A program made the translations under genes and the position numbers. The notes beneath the pieces were generated by a model. That model searched no databases and had not been told where the DNA came from. It was given only the letters and a program-made list of their open reading frames with translations. A stretch of 19,591 nucleotides of DNA from Methanobacterium sp. (lineage in GTDB: Archaea; Methanobacteriota; Methanobacteria; Methanobacteriales; Methanobacteriaceae): assembly GCA_003158115.1 (NCBI GenBank), contig PMGM01000099.1:21050-40640 (forward strand). The letters run 5' to 3'. Positions 1 to 7,406 of the stretch are shown here, piece by piece; within the stretch, counting starts at the first letter, position 1, and every line of letters begins with the position of its first letter.

Positions 1-105
1 TAGAATTTCAAGAAGTGGTTTGTCTCCAATTTTTTCTAGTATCTTACCAGGCAATCTTGTTGATCCCATTCTAGCCTGGATAATTGCAACAACTCTCCTC
101 AACAT
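1..105 (-). CDS. SpsF-like cytidylyltransferase, N-terminal 35 codons (runs off left edge)
   Basis: Only the N-terminus is in the window. The peptide begins MLRRVVAIIQARMGSTRLPG and continues with a KILEKIGDKPLLEIL-type stretch. IIQARMGSTRLPGK is the nucleotide-binding signature of the SpsF / CMP-KDO-synthetase-like cytidylyltransferases, which attach CMP to an acidic sugar using CTP. The ATG at 105-103 overlaps the TGA (101-99) of the upstream synthase gene, so translation is probably coupled to it. Following an aminotransferase and a NeuB-type synthase, its expected job is to activate the nonulosonic acid they make. The family call rests on the motif and the context; the substrate cannot be read from 35 residues. 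Confidence 0.85.
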   Translation of the reverse strand, partial: MLRRVVAIIQARMGSTRLPGKILEKIGDKPLLEIL

Positions 106-1106
106 ATCAAATCCCAATTAATAGTTTGATTCTTTTTAATATCTTTACTTGCTGTTTTTCCAACTACAAAATCGATATATTTTGGTTCTATACCCGTTCC
201 AGGTCTTAATATCTTTATTTTATCCTTAGATATTTTCTCTCCCTTATGAATATCTGCTGTTGATGTGATACTTCTCCTACCGAGTCCTTTCATCTCTTCC
301 TCTTTGCCTGTTATCTTTTTAACTCCATCTCCCAATGCAGATTCAGTTATCCTTATGTTTTTAACCATTTGCTCAAATTCCACGGGATCAAGGGAAAGTT
401 TGTGATCTGGTCCTGGTAGATTTTTATTCAACGTAAAATGTTTTTCAATTATATCAGCACCTTTAGCTACTGCTAACGATGGGATCAATACACCAGTAGT
501 ATGATCAGAAAAACCAACAGGAATATTAAATATTTCTTTCAGATTCTTGATAACACTCAAGTTTGTGTCTTCATACTTAGTGGGATAATTAGATACACAA
601 TGCATTAATGCAATCTGCTGATTCCCGGATTTATACATATTATTTAATGATTCTTCGATTTCACCGATTGTTGCTATTCCTGTGGATAATATTACTGGTA
701 AATTCTTTTTTGAGACATAAGCGAGTAATGGGATATGAGTTAGATCTCCCGAGCTAATTTTATAAAGTGGCGCACCAATATCATTTAAAATTTCTGCACT
801 TTCTTCATCAAAAACACTGGCTGAAAATATTATCTCCTTATCTTCGGCAAGATTGGCAAGTTCACTCCATTCATCTTGTGTAAATTCGAGTGATTTGAAA
901 AGATCGAAATACTCCTCATCTTCACTTATAAAATTTTCAGTTTTAAATATTTGGAATTTTACAACATCTGCACCTGTTTTAGAAGCTGCAATAACAAGTT
1001 TCTTGGCAGCTGTAAAATCTCCATCATGGTTTAGTCCGGCTTCTGCTATTATGAATGTTTGCTCTCCAGGACCGATTTTGCTATTTCCTATTGTAATTTT
1101 TTCCAT
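99..1106 (-). CDS. neuB: NeuB/SpsE-type nonulosonic acid synthase (sialic/legionaminic/pseudaminic acid synthase family)
   Basis: 335 aa, the normal family length. Enzymes of this family condense phosphoenolpyruvate with a six-carbon N-acetyl amino sugar to give a nine-carbon sialic-acid-like sugar. The TIM-barrel domain (about 1-265) shows AEAGLNHDGD (21-30), KFQ (50-52), SSGD (118-121), STG (141-143), GFSDH (198-202) and EKHFT (221-225). His202 and His223 have the 21-residue spacing of the two metal-binding histidines of Neisseria NeuB. A C-terminal SAF (antifreeze-like) domain follows from about 275, with the conserved GRRSI at 276-280. The ATG lies 2 nt after the aminotransferase stop and has an AAGGTG ribosome site inside that gene's end, so this is the second gene of an operon. 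Whether the product is sialic, legionaminic or pseudaminic acid cannot be decided from the sequence alone. Confidence 0.93.
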   Translation of the reverse strand: MEKITIGNSKIGPGEQTFIIAEAGLNHDGDFTAAKKLVIAASKTGADVVKFQIFKTENFISEDEEYFDLFKSLEFTQDEWSELANLAEDKEIIFSASVFDEESAEILNDIGAPLYKISSGDLTHIPLLAYVSKKNLPVILSTGIATIGEIEESLNNMYKSGNQQIALMHCVSNYPTKYEDTNLSVIKNLKEIFNIPVGFSDHTTGVLIPSLAVAKGADIIEKHFTLNKNLPGPDHKLSLDPVEFEQMVKNIRITESALGDGVKKITGKEEEMKGLGRRSITSTADIHKGEKISKDKIKILRPGTGIEPKYIDFVVGKTASKDIKKNQTINWDLIC

Positions 1107-1108
1107 AA

Positions 1109-2302
1109 TTACACCTTATAATAGTCTATTATTTTCTCAACTGCAAATATAACATCTTCAACATCTTTATCTTCCATTTTTGGATATATTGGTAATGAAA
1201 TTTCGTTGTTGTACAAGGAGAAGGCATTTGGAAAATCAGTACTTTTAAAATCGTATTTTTCTTTATAGTAGGGATGTATATGTAATGGTATAAAATGGAC
1301 ACTTGTACCTATATTCTCTGCTTTTAAGGCTTCTATGAATTCATTTCGACCAATAGTCAGCAAATCCTCGTTTATTTGTATGGGATATAAATGCCATGCA
1401 TGTTTTGTGTAACTTTTAGCTGTGGGAGTTGTTATTTGAGAGATTCCATTAAATGATTTGTTATACTTGTCAACAATTTCTTCTCTTCTTTTTTGCATTT
1501 GATCTAGTTTTTTTAACTGATGGATACCAATACTTGCCTGTAAATCATTCATATTGTATTTATATCCAGAATATAATATTTCATAGTACCATGATCCTTC
1601 AGAAGAGTATCTTTTCCATGCATCTTTACTAATCCCATGCAAACTGAGTATTCTCATCTTGTCTGCTAAATCTCCATTGTTTGTAGTGATCATTCCTCCC
1701 TCGGCTGTAGTAATATTTTTGGTTGCATAAAAACTGAAACATGTAACATCTGCTATGCTTCCAATTGTTTTATCTTTATATTTTGAACCTATAGCATGAG
1801 CTGCATCTTCTATAACATACAGATCATATTTCTTTGCAATATCCATTATTTTATCCATTTCACAGGCATGTCCTGCATAATGAACAACAACAATGGCCTT
1901 TGTTTTGTCTGTAATTTTATCTTCGATCTTTGTTGGATCAATGTTGTAAGTATCTTTTTCAACATCTACAAAAACAGGTTTAGCATTTACATTTATTATC
2001 ACTTCAGCTGTAGCTGCAAATGTATATGGTGTTGTTATTACTTCGTCACCATTTTCAATTCCTAAAGCAACTATAGCAAGGTGTAATGCAGCAGTACAAG
2101 AGTTAACTGCTATGGCATATTTTGAGTTCACTTTTTTAGAAAAAATATCTTCAAACTTGAAGGTTTTGGGCCCGGTTGTAATCCAATCAGAATTTAAAGT
2201 GTCAACTACTTCGTTTATTTCATCTTCACCAATTGAATGTTTAAATGGATGTAAAAATGAACTTCTAACAGGTTTACCATTAATAATTGCTGGTTTTAAC
2301 AT
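1109..2302 (-). CDS. DegT/DnrJ/EryC1/StrS family PLP-dependent sugar aminotransferase (SpsC/PseC/LegC-like)
   Basis: 397 aa, full length for the family. It should transfer an amino group from glutamate to a 4-keto nucleotide sugar in the cytoplasm. Visible motifs are NSCTAALHLA (67-76, phosphate-binding region), EDAAHAIGS (165-173, with the PLP-ring aspartate) and SFYATKNITTAEGGM (190-204), in which Lys195 is the expected Schiff-base lysine. The C-terminal third has the family's HAWHLYPI and YNEISLPIYP-like stretches. It is first in the minus-strand operon, 2 nt from the NeuB-type gene, so it probably supplies the amino sugar precursor. The order aminotransferase-synthase-cytidylyltransferase matches the spsC-spsE-spsF arrangement of Bacillus. 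The ribosome site before ATG 2302 is weak. A TATA-like TTTATATT sits at about 2387-2380 on the minus strand. Confidence 0.92.
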   Translation of the reverse strand: MLKPAIINGKPVRSSFLHPFKHSIGEDEINEVVDTLNSDWITTGPKTFKFEDIFSKKVNSKYAIAVNSCTAALHLAIVALGIENGDEVITTPYTFAATAEVIINVNAKPVFVDVEKDTYNIDPTKIEDKITDKTKAIVVVHYAGHACEMDKIMDIAKKYDLYVIEDAAHAIGSKYKDKTIGSIADVTCFSFYATKNITTAEGGMITTNNGDLADKMRILSLHGISKDAWKRYSSEGSWYYEILYSGYKYNMNDLQASIGIHQLKKLDQMQKRREEIVDKYNKSFNGISQITTPTAKSYTKHAWHLYPIQINEDLLTIGRNEFIEALKAENIGTSVHFIPLHIHPYYKEKYDFKSTDFPNAFSLYNNEISLPIYPKMEDKDVEDVIFAVEKIIDYYKV

Positions 2303-2549
2303 TTTATCAGTTTATATTGTTATTTTTATGTTAATTTAATCTCTCTAATTGAAAGTTAAATCTGTTATTGAGGTTATTGAATATAAAATTCTAAAACGAC
2401 TTATAATTTTTTCTGAATTCACTTATAGTTTTTCAAATATCAATTTAAAGTACAGATAAATATTACTTCTTCTATAATTTATATTGATTTTACTAATAAA
2501 TAAATATAATGGAATAAAAATTAATCACAAGTCTAGCTTGGTGAATCAA
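2303..2549. promoter_or_regulatory. divergent intergenic region between the nonulosonate operon and the flippase
   Basis: This 247-bp AT-rich region should hold the two outward-facing promoters. On the minus strand a TTTATATT box lies at about 2387-2380, roughly 80 nt before the aminotransferase start. On the plus strand, candidate TATA elements are at about 2456-2463 (AGATAAATA) and 2478-2485 (TTTATATT), 65-95 nt before the flippase start chosen here. Assignments are by eye from the archaeal TATA pattern and no start site is known. Confidence 0.4.
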
Positions 2550-4004
2550 TTGAACGATTACAAAATCTTTGTGCAGAGAATTGGTTTGATAGGAGTAACT
2601 AACATATTAATTGCTATAAGTTCATTAATTTTACTACCGATAGTTACTAAAAGTTTTACAATTAATGACTATGGTATTTGGGTTATAATTAACACAACAA
2701 TAGTATTGATACCTGGCTTTGCAACTCTTGGATTGCCTTACACCATGGTTAGATTCTTATCTGCAGAGAAGGACAAAGAAAAAATAAAGGAAGATTTCTA
2801 TTCCCTTGCAAGTATTGTATTAATTTCTTCATTCATTATATCTTCATTGTTGTTTTTATTTTCTAACTATTTTGCACATGTTTTATTTAATGGGGACGTT
2901 AATTTAGCGAGGTTAGTGTCTATCATTGTTTTTTTAACTTGTTTAAATGCATTTTTACTCAGTTTTTTCAGGACTTTTCAGCAAATGAGAAGATATTCTT
3001 TTATTTTAGTGGTTCAAACATATTTAGCCATAATTCTTGTTTCTTATTTTGCAATTAATGGATTTGGACTCTTTTATGCAACTATGGGACTTCTGATTGC
3101 ATATATAATCTCATTTTTCATTATGATTATGTTTATAATAACCAATATAGGGTTTAAAATTCCTAAATTTGAAAATATGATGGAGTTTTTATCATTTGGT
3201 CTTCCAACTATTCCTGCGAATTTATCATCATGGCTCGTTGATTCAAGTGATAGATATGTAATTGGAATTTTATTAGGTTCTGCATTTGTTGGATATTACT
3301 CTCCGGGTTATACACTAGGTAATATTTTAGTGATGGTTTTTGCTCCATTTTCTGTTTTATTGCCTTCTGTTCTACCAAAGTACTATGAAGAGGGTAAAAT
3401 TGAAAAGATTAGAATATTCATAAAATATTCAATTAAATATTTCCTTTTACTTTCAATACCCGCCGCATTTGGATTATCAATTCTTTCAAAGCCTATATTA
3501 ATGATATTAACAACCCCTGCAATAGCTTTAAATGGTTATTTAGTAACACCATTTGTTGCAACAAGCGCTCTTCTATATGGAATTTATGCAATTGCAGGTA
3601 ATGTATTAATTTTAGAAAAAAGAACTAAGTTGATGGGTACAATATGGTTAATTGCTGCTGTTTTGAATTTAAGCCTTAATATTTTATTTGTTCCCATTTT
3701 TGGTATTTTAGGTGCAGCTGCAATTACATTAGTAGCATATTTAGTAGCATTTATTCTCACAATATTATACGCTTCTAAACAATTCAAATTTGATTTTGAC
3801 TTGATGTTTATAGTGAAAAGTTTAGTGGCATCAATTGTGATGGCTAGTATAATTATTTGGATGAATCCTCAAGGAGTCATTAATATCATTACTACAGTCA
3901 TAATAAGTACTGTGGTTTATTTTGTTGTATTAATAATTTTAAAGGGAATAAATAGGGAAGAATTTGAATTTATCAGACAATTATTGAGTTCAGAAAGTTC
4001 TTAA
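2550..4004 (+). CDS. Wzx/RfbX-type polysaccharide flippase (oligosaccharide exporter)
   Basis: 484 aa from the start chosen here, a normal length for MATE-like O-unit flippases, which turn lipid-linked oligosaccharides to the outer face of the membrane. Nearly the whole protein is hydrophobic, with about 12-14 predicted membrane helices and short charged loops. The N-terminus DYKIFVQRIGLIGVTNILIA and the later LSFGLPTIPANLSSWLVDSS are typical of archaeal members. Start choice: TTG 2550 is preceded by GGTGA (2540-2544) with a 5-nt spacer, the best ribosome site here. The frame is also open from TTG 2484 and GTG 2541, but those would add 3-22 residues before the family's usual beginning and have no ribosome site. 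It is divergent from the nonulosonate operon and probably exports a glycan containing that sugar (inference). Confidence 0.9.
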   Translation: MNDYKIFVQRIGLIGVTNILIAISSLILLPIVTKSFTINDYGIWVIINTTIVLIPGFATLGLPYTMVRFLSAEKDKEKIKEDFYSLASIVLISSFIISSLLFLFSNYFAHVLFNGDVNLARLVSIIVFLTCLNAFLLSFFRTFQQMRRYSFILVVQTYLAIILVSYFAINGFGLFYATMGLLIAYIISFFIMIMFIITNIGFKIPKFENMMEFLSFGLPTIPANLSSWLVDSSDRYVIGILLGSAFVGYYSPGYTLGNILVMVFAPFSVLLPSVLPKYYEEGKIEKIRIFIKYSIKYFLLLSIPAAFGLSILSKPILMILTTPAIALNGYLVTPFVATSALLYGIYAIAGNVLILEKRTKLMGTIWLIAAVLNLSLNILFVPIFGILGAAAITLVAYLVAFILTILYASKQFKFDFDLMFIVKSLVASIVMASIIIWMNPQGVINIITTVIISTVVYFVVLIILKGINREEFEFIRQLLSSESS

Positions 4005-4796
4005 ATTAAATGATTCCGTTTAAATTTCCATTATTTAAACTATTTAGTTTATCATAGAAAATTAGTTCTTCCTTGGATTAGTTATTTGAATTTAAGAATT
4101 TTTAACCATTATTTTTATTATAGTATCAAATACATAAGATTAAACCATAATAATGACAATGGAAGTCAGGATGAACTGTATATGTAGATTTATAAGTTAA
4201 TGATTATTGATAACCCCATCACACATGATTTTCAATGTTAAAAGAACTTATTTGGATAATTTTGGATGATAAATTAAAAAAACAAATTATAATTATATAA
4301 AAGTAGTATTCAAACTAGTATTTTAAGTATTAATATATCTATCTAGTTCAAGTAAAATAGAAATACATTTACTTTATTGCTTCAACCTAAATTAAATATT
4401 AAACTCCTTAATATCATGGAAGAATATTTCCAATAAAATATCAATATTGATCTTATGATCCAATAATATTTTAACTATATATCACAAATTTAATATCACA
4501 AATTTAGTTTAATACTCTTAGACATCCATATACTCCATTAAATAATATTTAATGTTAAGAAAGGTTATGTGAGAATATTTCTCATATATATGCTGGCTAA
4601 TTTAATTAAATCAAATCTAAATAGCAACCATTAAATGAAATAATCAGCTGTTTATCTCAGGAAAATAAGAAATTAACTGTTAAACAAAGAAAACCCCCAT
4701 GCTAAACCGAGTAGTGATATTAGGATCTAAAGAACGATATAGAGTACAATAAGCCCAAATAAGGCCTATCAAGAAGAATTCATAATATGTTTTTTG

Positions 4797-4810
4797 GTGA
4801 TAAAAATCAC
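4797..4810. promoter_or_regulatory. GTGA-N6-TCAC dyad just upstream of a TATA box
   Basis: GTGATAAAAATCAC, a 5-bp inverted repeat (GTGAT/ATCAC) around AAAA. It ends about 14 bp before the TATA box of the secreted beta-helix gene, a position where an archaeal repressor or activator could act. Two similar dyads occur at 10214-10227 and 10282-10295. The role is inferred from position only. Confidence 0.3.
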
Positions 4811-4823
4811 GAAACTACTTATT

Positions 4824-4833
4824 TTTATATATA
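4824..4833 (+). promoter_or_regulatory. TATA box for the first secreted beta-helix gene
   Basis: TTTATATATA, 54 nt before the ATG at 4887. With the usual 22-27 nt to the start site, transcription would begin near 4853, leaving a leader of about 34 nt that includes the AAGGTGA ribosome site at 4876-4882. Confidence 0.6.
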
Positions 4834-4886
4834 TGCATGTGGGTATACTAGTTTTTCTGTAATACAATTTATAATAAGGTGAACAT

Positions 4887-5930
4887 ATGATGAGAAAATG
4901 GATCTTTTTTACATTTTTACTGGGGATGTGTTTGATTTCATTGCAATCCACTAATGCTGCAACAATAGCGGTACACCCTGGAAGTAGCATTCAAAGTGCA
5001 GTTAATCATGCTGCAAATGGAGATACTATAGTTGTTTATGCTAATGGTACAAAAGCCTATACATATAAAGAAAGTGTAACTATAAATAAGAAAATTAACT
5101 TAAAATCAAGTGGAAAAGTCACTATCCAAGCAAAAAATAGTGCTTCTTCTGTTATTAGAGTGAATAGTGGAGGTTCAGGTTCAACCATTAAGAATTTTAT
5201 ATTTACTAAAAGTAATTACTGTGTTTTTGTAAACAATGCAGCAAATACTATTATTTCCGGTAACACAATTACAGCTGCATCTTTAGTTGGAATCCAACTT
5301 AATGGAAATATTAAAAACTCAAAAATTCTTAATAATAAGATAACTGGTACAAATCATAATTATGGAAATGGTATAAGCTTCCAATTTCCACCAACTTCGT
5401 ATTTAACATCTTACAATACCATATCAGGGAATATAATCAAAAATTTCTTACATGGTATACTCTTTAATGCTAAAAGTTCACACAATACAATAACAAACAA
5501 TAAAATTTATTGTACAGGATATCATGGTGCAGGAATCTGGGCTACACAAGCTTCAAGTTACATGGTAATAACTGGAAATACTGTATCAGGAGCTCAAGAT
5601 GCAATAGCTGTTCAAAAAATTGGAGCAGGACAAGCAACCCATTATACAATCAGTAAGAATATTGTTAAATACAGTCAAAATGGATTATGGGTTTGCTTAA
5701 GTGACAGCACAATTTCCAAAAACCAAGCACTCTACAATAAAATTAGTGGACTGGATATTACCGGTGACAACAATAACATTTCAGCAAATATTGTAAGAAA
5801 CAATAAAGTTTGTGGAATAGCTGTAGGTACATCAAAAAGTACAGATAGCAACACCCTAGCAGGTAATATATTAGTAAGTAATGGGGGAAACTACTACATA
5901 ACTGGACCTGGAAAACTTGTAAGACGTTAA
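4887..5930 (+). CDS. secreted NosD-like right-handed parallel beta-helix protein (first copy)
   Basis: 347 aa. An N-terminal signal peptide (charged MMRK, hydrophobic 5-20, likely cleavage after Ala24 in STNA) directs export. The rest is a right-handed parallel beta-helix of the pectate-lyase/NosD type: an opening segment with SSIQSAVNHAANGDTIVV, then many turns of the NTISGN/ITGNTV pattern. There is no C-terminal membrane anchor or cell-wall repeat, so it may be released or bound non-covalently. It ends with a GNYYITGPG motif shared with the beta-helix protein at 14225-15241, so the two are paralogs. Such folds in methanogens are often called adhesin-like; binding or cleaving a polysaccharide are both possible and no catalytic residues are evident. 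AAGGTGA sits 4 nt before ATG 4887; ATG 4890 is the alternative start. Confidence 0.85.
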   Translation: MMRKWIFFTFLLGMCLISLQSTNAATIAVHPGSSIQSAVNHAANGDTIVVYANGTKAYTYKESVTINKKINLKSSGKVTIQAKNSASSVIRVNSGGSGSTIKNFIFTKSNYCVFVNNAANTIISGNTITAASLVGIQLNGNIKNSKILNNKITGTNHNYGNGISFQFPPTSYLTSYNTISGNIIKNFLHGILFNAKSSHNTITNNKIYCTGYHGAGIWATQASSYMVITGNTVSGAQDAIAVQKIGAGQATHYTISKNIVKYSQNGLWVCLSDSTISKNQALYNKISGLDITGDNNNISANIVRNNKVCGIAVGTSKSTDSNTLAGNILVSNGGNYYITGPGKLVRR

Positions 5931-6300
5931 ATATATTTTCCCTTCAATCTCTTTTTTTTATATTTTTTCAACCTAATTTCTTTAAATAAAATTAAAAACA
6001 TATTTTATATCCTTAATAATCATAATATTTTGAATATGATGGATATAATAGATATATCATGGAATTATTGTGTTTTATTTTCAATTATTTAAAAGAATTC
6101 AATCATAATAAAAAAAAAAACATTTTAGTGGATCCATTGTGAAATAGTAAGATTTTCTAAATTTTCTTTCACAAATATGATATATTATCCCAAAGGATAC
6201 CCAAATATCCAACCTAGAATTATATATGTTATCTATGGCTAACAATACAAATATCATACAATAAATATTAGTTCATTAATAACTATGAGTAAGTGAAAAC
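5931..6300. other. 370-bp intergenic stretch
   Basis: No gene seen. T-runs just after the stop (CTCTTTTTTTATATTTTTTC, about 5949-5968) could terminate the beta-helix transcript. A TATA-like ATTATATATG lies at 6220-6229, 72 nt before the next ATG, and GTGA at 6293-6296 is its likely ribosome site. Confidence 0.5.
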
Positions 6301-6906
6301 ATGATTAGAGATAAATTCTTGATTTATGTTAATAACAATCAATCATCACCTCTTGCGAGGACATTTTTCAATGTTCGTAGAGTTTTAAGGGATTTAAGTC
6401 TATTTTTTGCAACTTTAACAGGATATATTCCGTCTCATGTGATAAGACAGGTATTATATCGTAATGTTTTTAGAGTTAATATACCGTCAGATTCTATTAT
6501 ATACTGGAGATGTCGATTTTTCAATCCTGGAGGAGTGAGCATCGGACATAATTCTATTATTGGTAATGATAGTTTTTTAGATGGACGGAATGGTATTTAC
6601 ATAAATGATAATGTCAACATTGGTGGAGAAGCAAGATTGTTTACAGAACAACACGATATAAAAAGTTCTAATTTCGCATCTATTGGTTCTTCTATTTATA
6701 TTGAGGATTATGCCTATATTGGTTCACGTGTAACCATATTACCAGGAGTTAAAATCGGAAAAGGAGCAGTAGTTGCATCAGGCGCTGTTGTTACTAAAGA
6801 TGTCTTGCCATGGACTTTAGTAGGTGGTGTACCTGCCAAGTTTATACAAAACAGACCCGAAGTAAAATATAAATTAGATACTGATCACAGAATTTTCTTC
6901 CAATAA
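6301..6906 (+). CDS. hexapeptide-repeat O-acetyltransferase (maltose/galactoside acetyltransferase-like)
   Basis: 201 aa. Left-handed beta-helix acyltransferases of this type move an acetyl group from acetyl-CoA to a sugar hydroxyl. The hexapeptide repeats run from about 77 to 180: VSIGHNSIIGND, IYINDNVNIGGE, IYIEDYAYIGSR, VTILPGVKIGKGAVVASGAVV, ending with the CoA-loop VGGVPAKFI (174-182). His118 in TEQHD is the expected catalytic base. Residues 1-60 are basic and partly hydrophobic, as in the WcaF/capsule subgroup, and might touch the membrane. The gene stands alone between long gaps but is surrounded by glycan genes, so modification of a surface polysaccharide is the likely role. The exact sugar is not predictable. 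Confidence 0.88.
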   Translation: MIRDKFLIYVNNNQSSPLARTFFNVRRVLRDLSLFFATLTGYIPSHVIRQVLYRNVFRVNIPSDSIIYWRCRFFNPGGVSIGHNSIIGNDSFLDGRNGIYINDNVNIGGEARLFTEQHDIKSSNFASIGSSIYIEDYAYIGSRVTILPGVKIGKGAVVASGAVVTKDVLPWTLVGGVPAKFIQNRPEVKYKLDTDHRIFFQ

Positions 6907-6921
6907 ATTTATATAATGAAA

Positions 6922-6942
6922 AAAATAGTTTTTCTCTATTTT
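6922..6942 (+). terminator. possible hairpin after the acetyltransferase gene
   Basis: AAAATAG (6922-6928) and CTATTTT (6936-6942) can pair over a T-rich loop, 16 nt after the stop codon and with Ts nearby. It is a weak AT-only stem, so this is only a suggestion. Confidence 0.3.
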
Positions 6943-7022
6943 AATGGATTATAATATTAAGTTCCTTTATTTGTTAAAGAAATTATTTTATTTCCCTTTA
7001 CATAATAATTTATTAATAACTT

Positions 7023-7187
7023 TTAACCAAAAACTAAGACAGGTATAGTATTTTCATCTACATCTACCGTGACAGCAATTCTGTAATTAAAATTGTCATC
7101 CAAATATACCAAATCTAAATCTCCATATTCTTCTTGTTTTTGTACTAAGAGGATTATTAAATCGCTTATCTTATACGCCGTTGTCAT
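7023..7187 (-). CDS. small uncharacterised protein, 54 aa
   Basis: An open frame of 54 codons, ATG 7187 to TAA 7023. It begins MTTAYKISDLIILLVQKQEE and continues YGDLDLVYLDDNFNYRIAV, ending VLVFG. The layout (a short helix with a KISDLI..L..QKQEEYGDLDL pattern, then beta strands) recalls small phage or plasmid proteins of the 'SELI..L..L.EEYGDLEV' kind; that is resemblance only, and no function is claimed. A GGGAG ribosome site lies 7 nt upstream, and an in-frame TAA immediately before the ATG fixes the start. Its first 17 nt overlap the end of the preceding, broken minus-strand ORF, which suggests an old two-gene unit. It is unlike the glycan genes around it and may be a mobile-element remnant. 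Confidence 0.6.
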   Translation of the reverse strand: MTTAYKISDLIILLVQKQEEYGDLDLVYLDDNFNYRIAVTVDVDENTIPVLVFG

Positions 7188-7374
7188 TTAAATACTCCCA
7201 AATACTATCTGTCCATATAAAATTATTATTAAGTAATGATAAGCCAACAACGGCATAATAACTGTCAAACTCATTAAATATTAATATGAAGCATTTATAC
7301 AATTCAAGCTGACATTTTTCGAATAATCAATTGAACATAATTTTTAATATTAATTTAAAAGCTTGAATATCCAT
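7171..7374 (-). pseudogene. small ORF interrupted by an in-frame TGA, upstream of and overlapping the 54-aa gene
   Basis: From ATG 7374 the frame reads MDIQAFKLILKIMFN, hits TGA at 7329-7327, then stays open for 51 more codons to TAA at 7173-7171. The downstream part includes FNEFDSYYAVVGLSL and FIWTDSIWEYLNDNGV, a composition that looks like real protein (tryptophans, mixed charge) and not random AT-rich sequence. Its 3' end overlaps the 54-aa gene by 17 nt in another frame, an arrangement typical of coupled genes. It is most simply a gene broken by one substitution or truncated at its 5' end. A real start within the downstream part would have to be TTG at 7299, which lacks a clear ribosome site. 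I do not recognise the family. Confidence 0.4.
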
Positions 7375-7406
7375 TTTTTTTTTTAAGAGTTCAAACTTTA
7401 AAGAAT

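Larger units (their letters stand above)
4005..4886. other. 882-bp AT-rich non-coding stretch
   Basis: No convincing gene on either strand. The end nearest the next gene holds its promoter. A perfect 14-bp tandem duplication (ATATCACAAATTTA) is at 4479-4506. A less AT-rich patch at about 4685-4790 contains no start-to-stop frame that looks coding. A GTGA-N6-TCAC dyad lies at 4797-4810. Confidence 0.6.

Noticed and set aside
853..1152. Plus-strand open frame opposite the NeuB-type gene
   Set aside because: It lies antisense to a gene with clear family motifs, has no ribosome site, and its composition mirrors the opposite strand.
4479..4506. Perfect 14-bp tandem duplication
   Set aside because: Only two units with no spacer pattern; a simple slippage product is enough to explain it, and it is neither a CRISPR nor an iteron array.
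7327..7329. TGA read as selenocysteine in the small ORF
   Set aside because: Selenocysteine use in methanogens is known from Methanococcales and Methanopyrus, not expected here, and no insertion element is visible; a broken gene is simpler.
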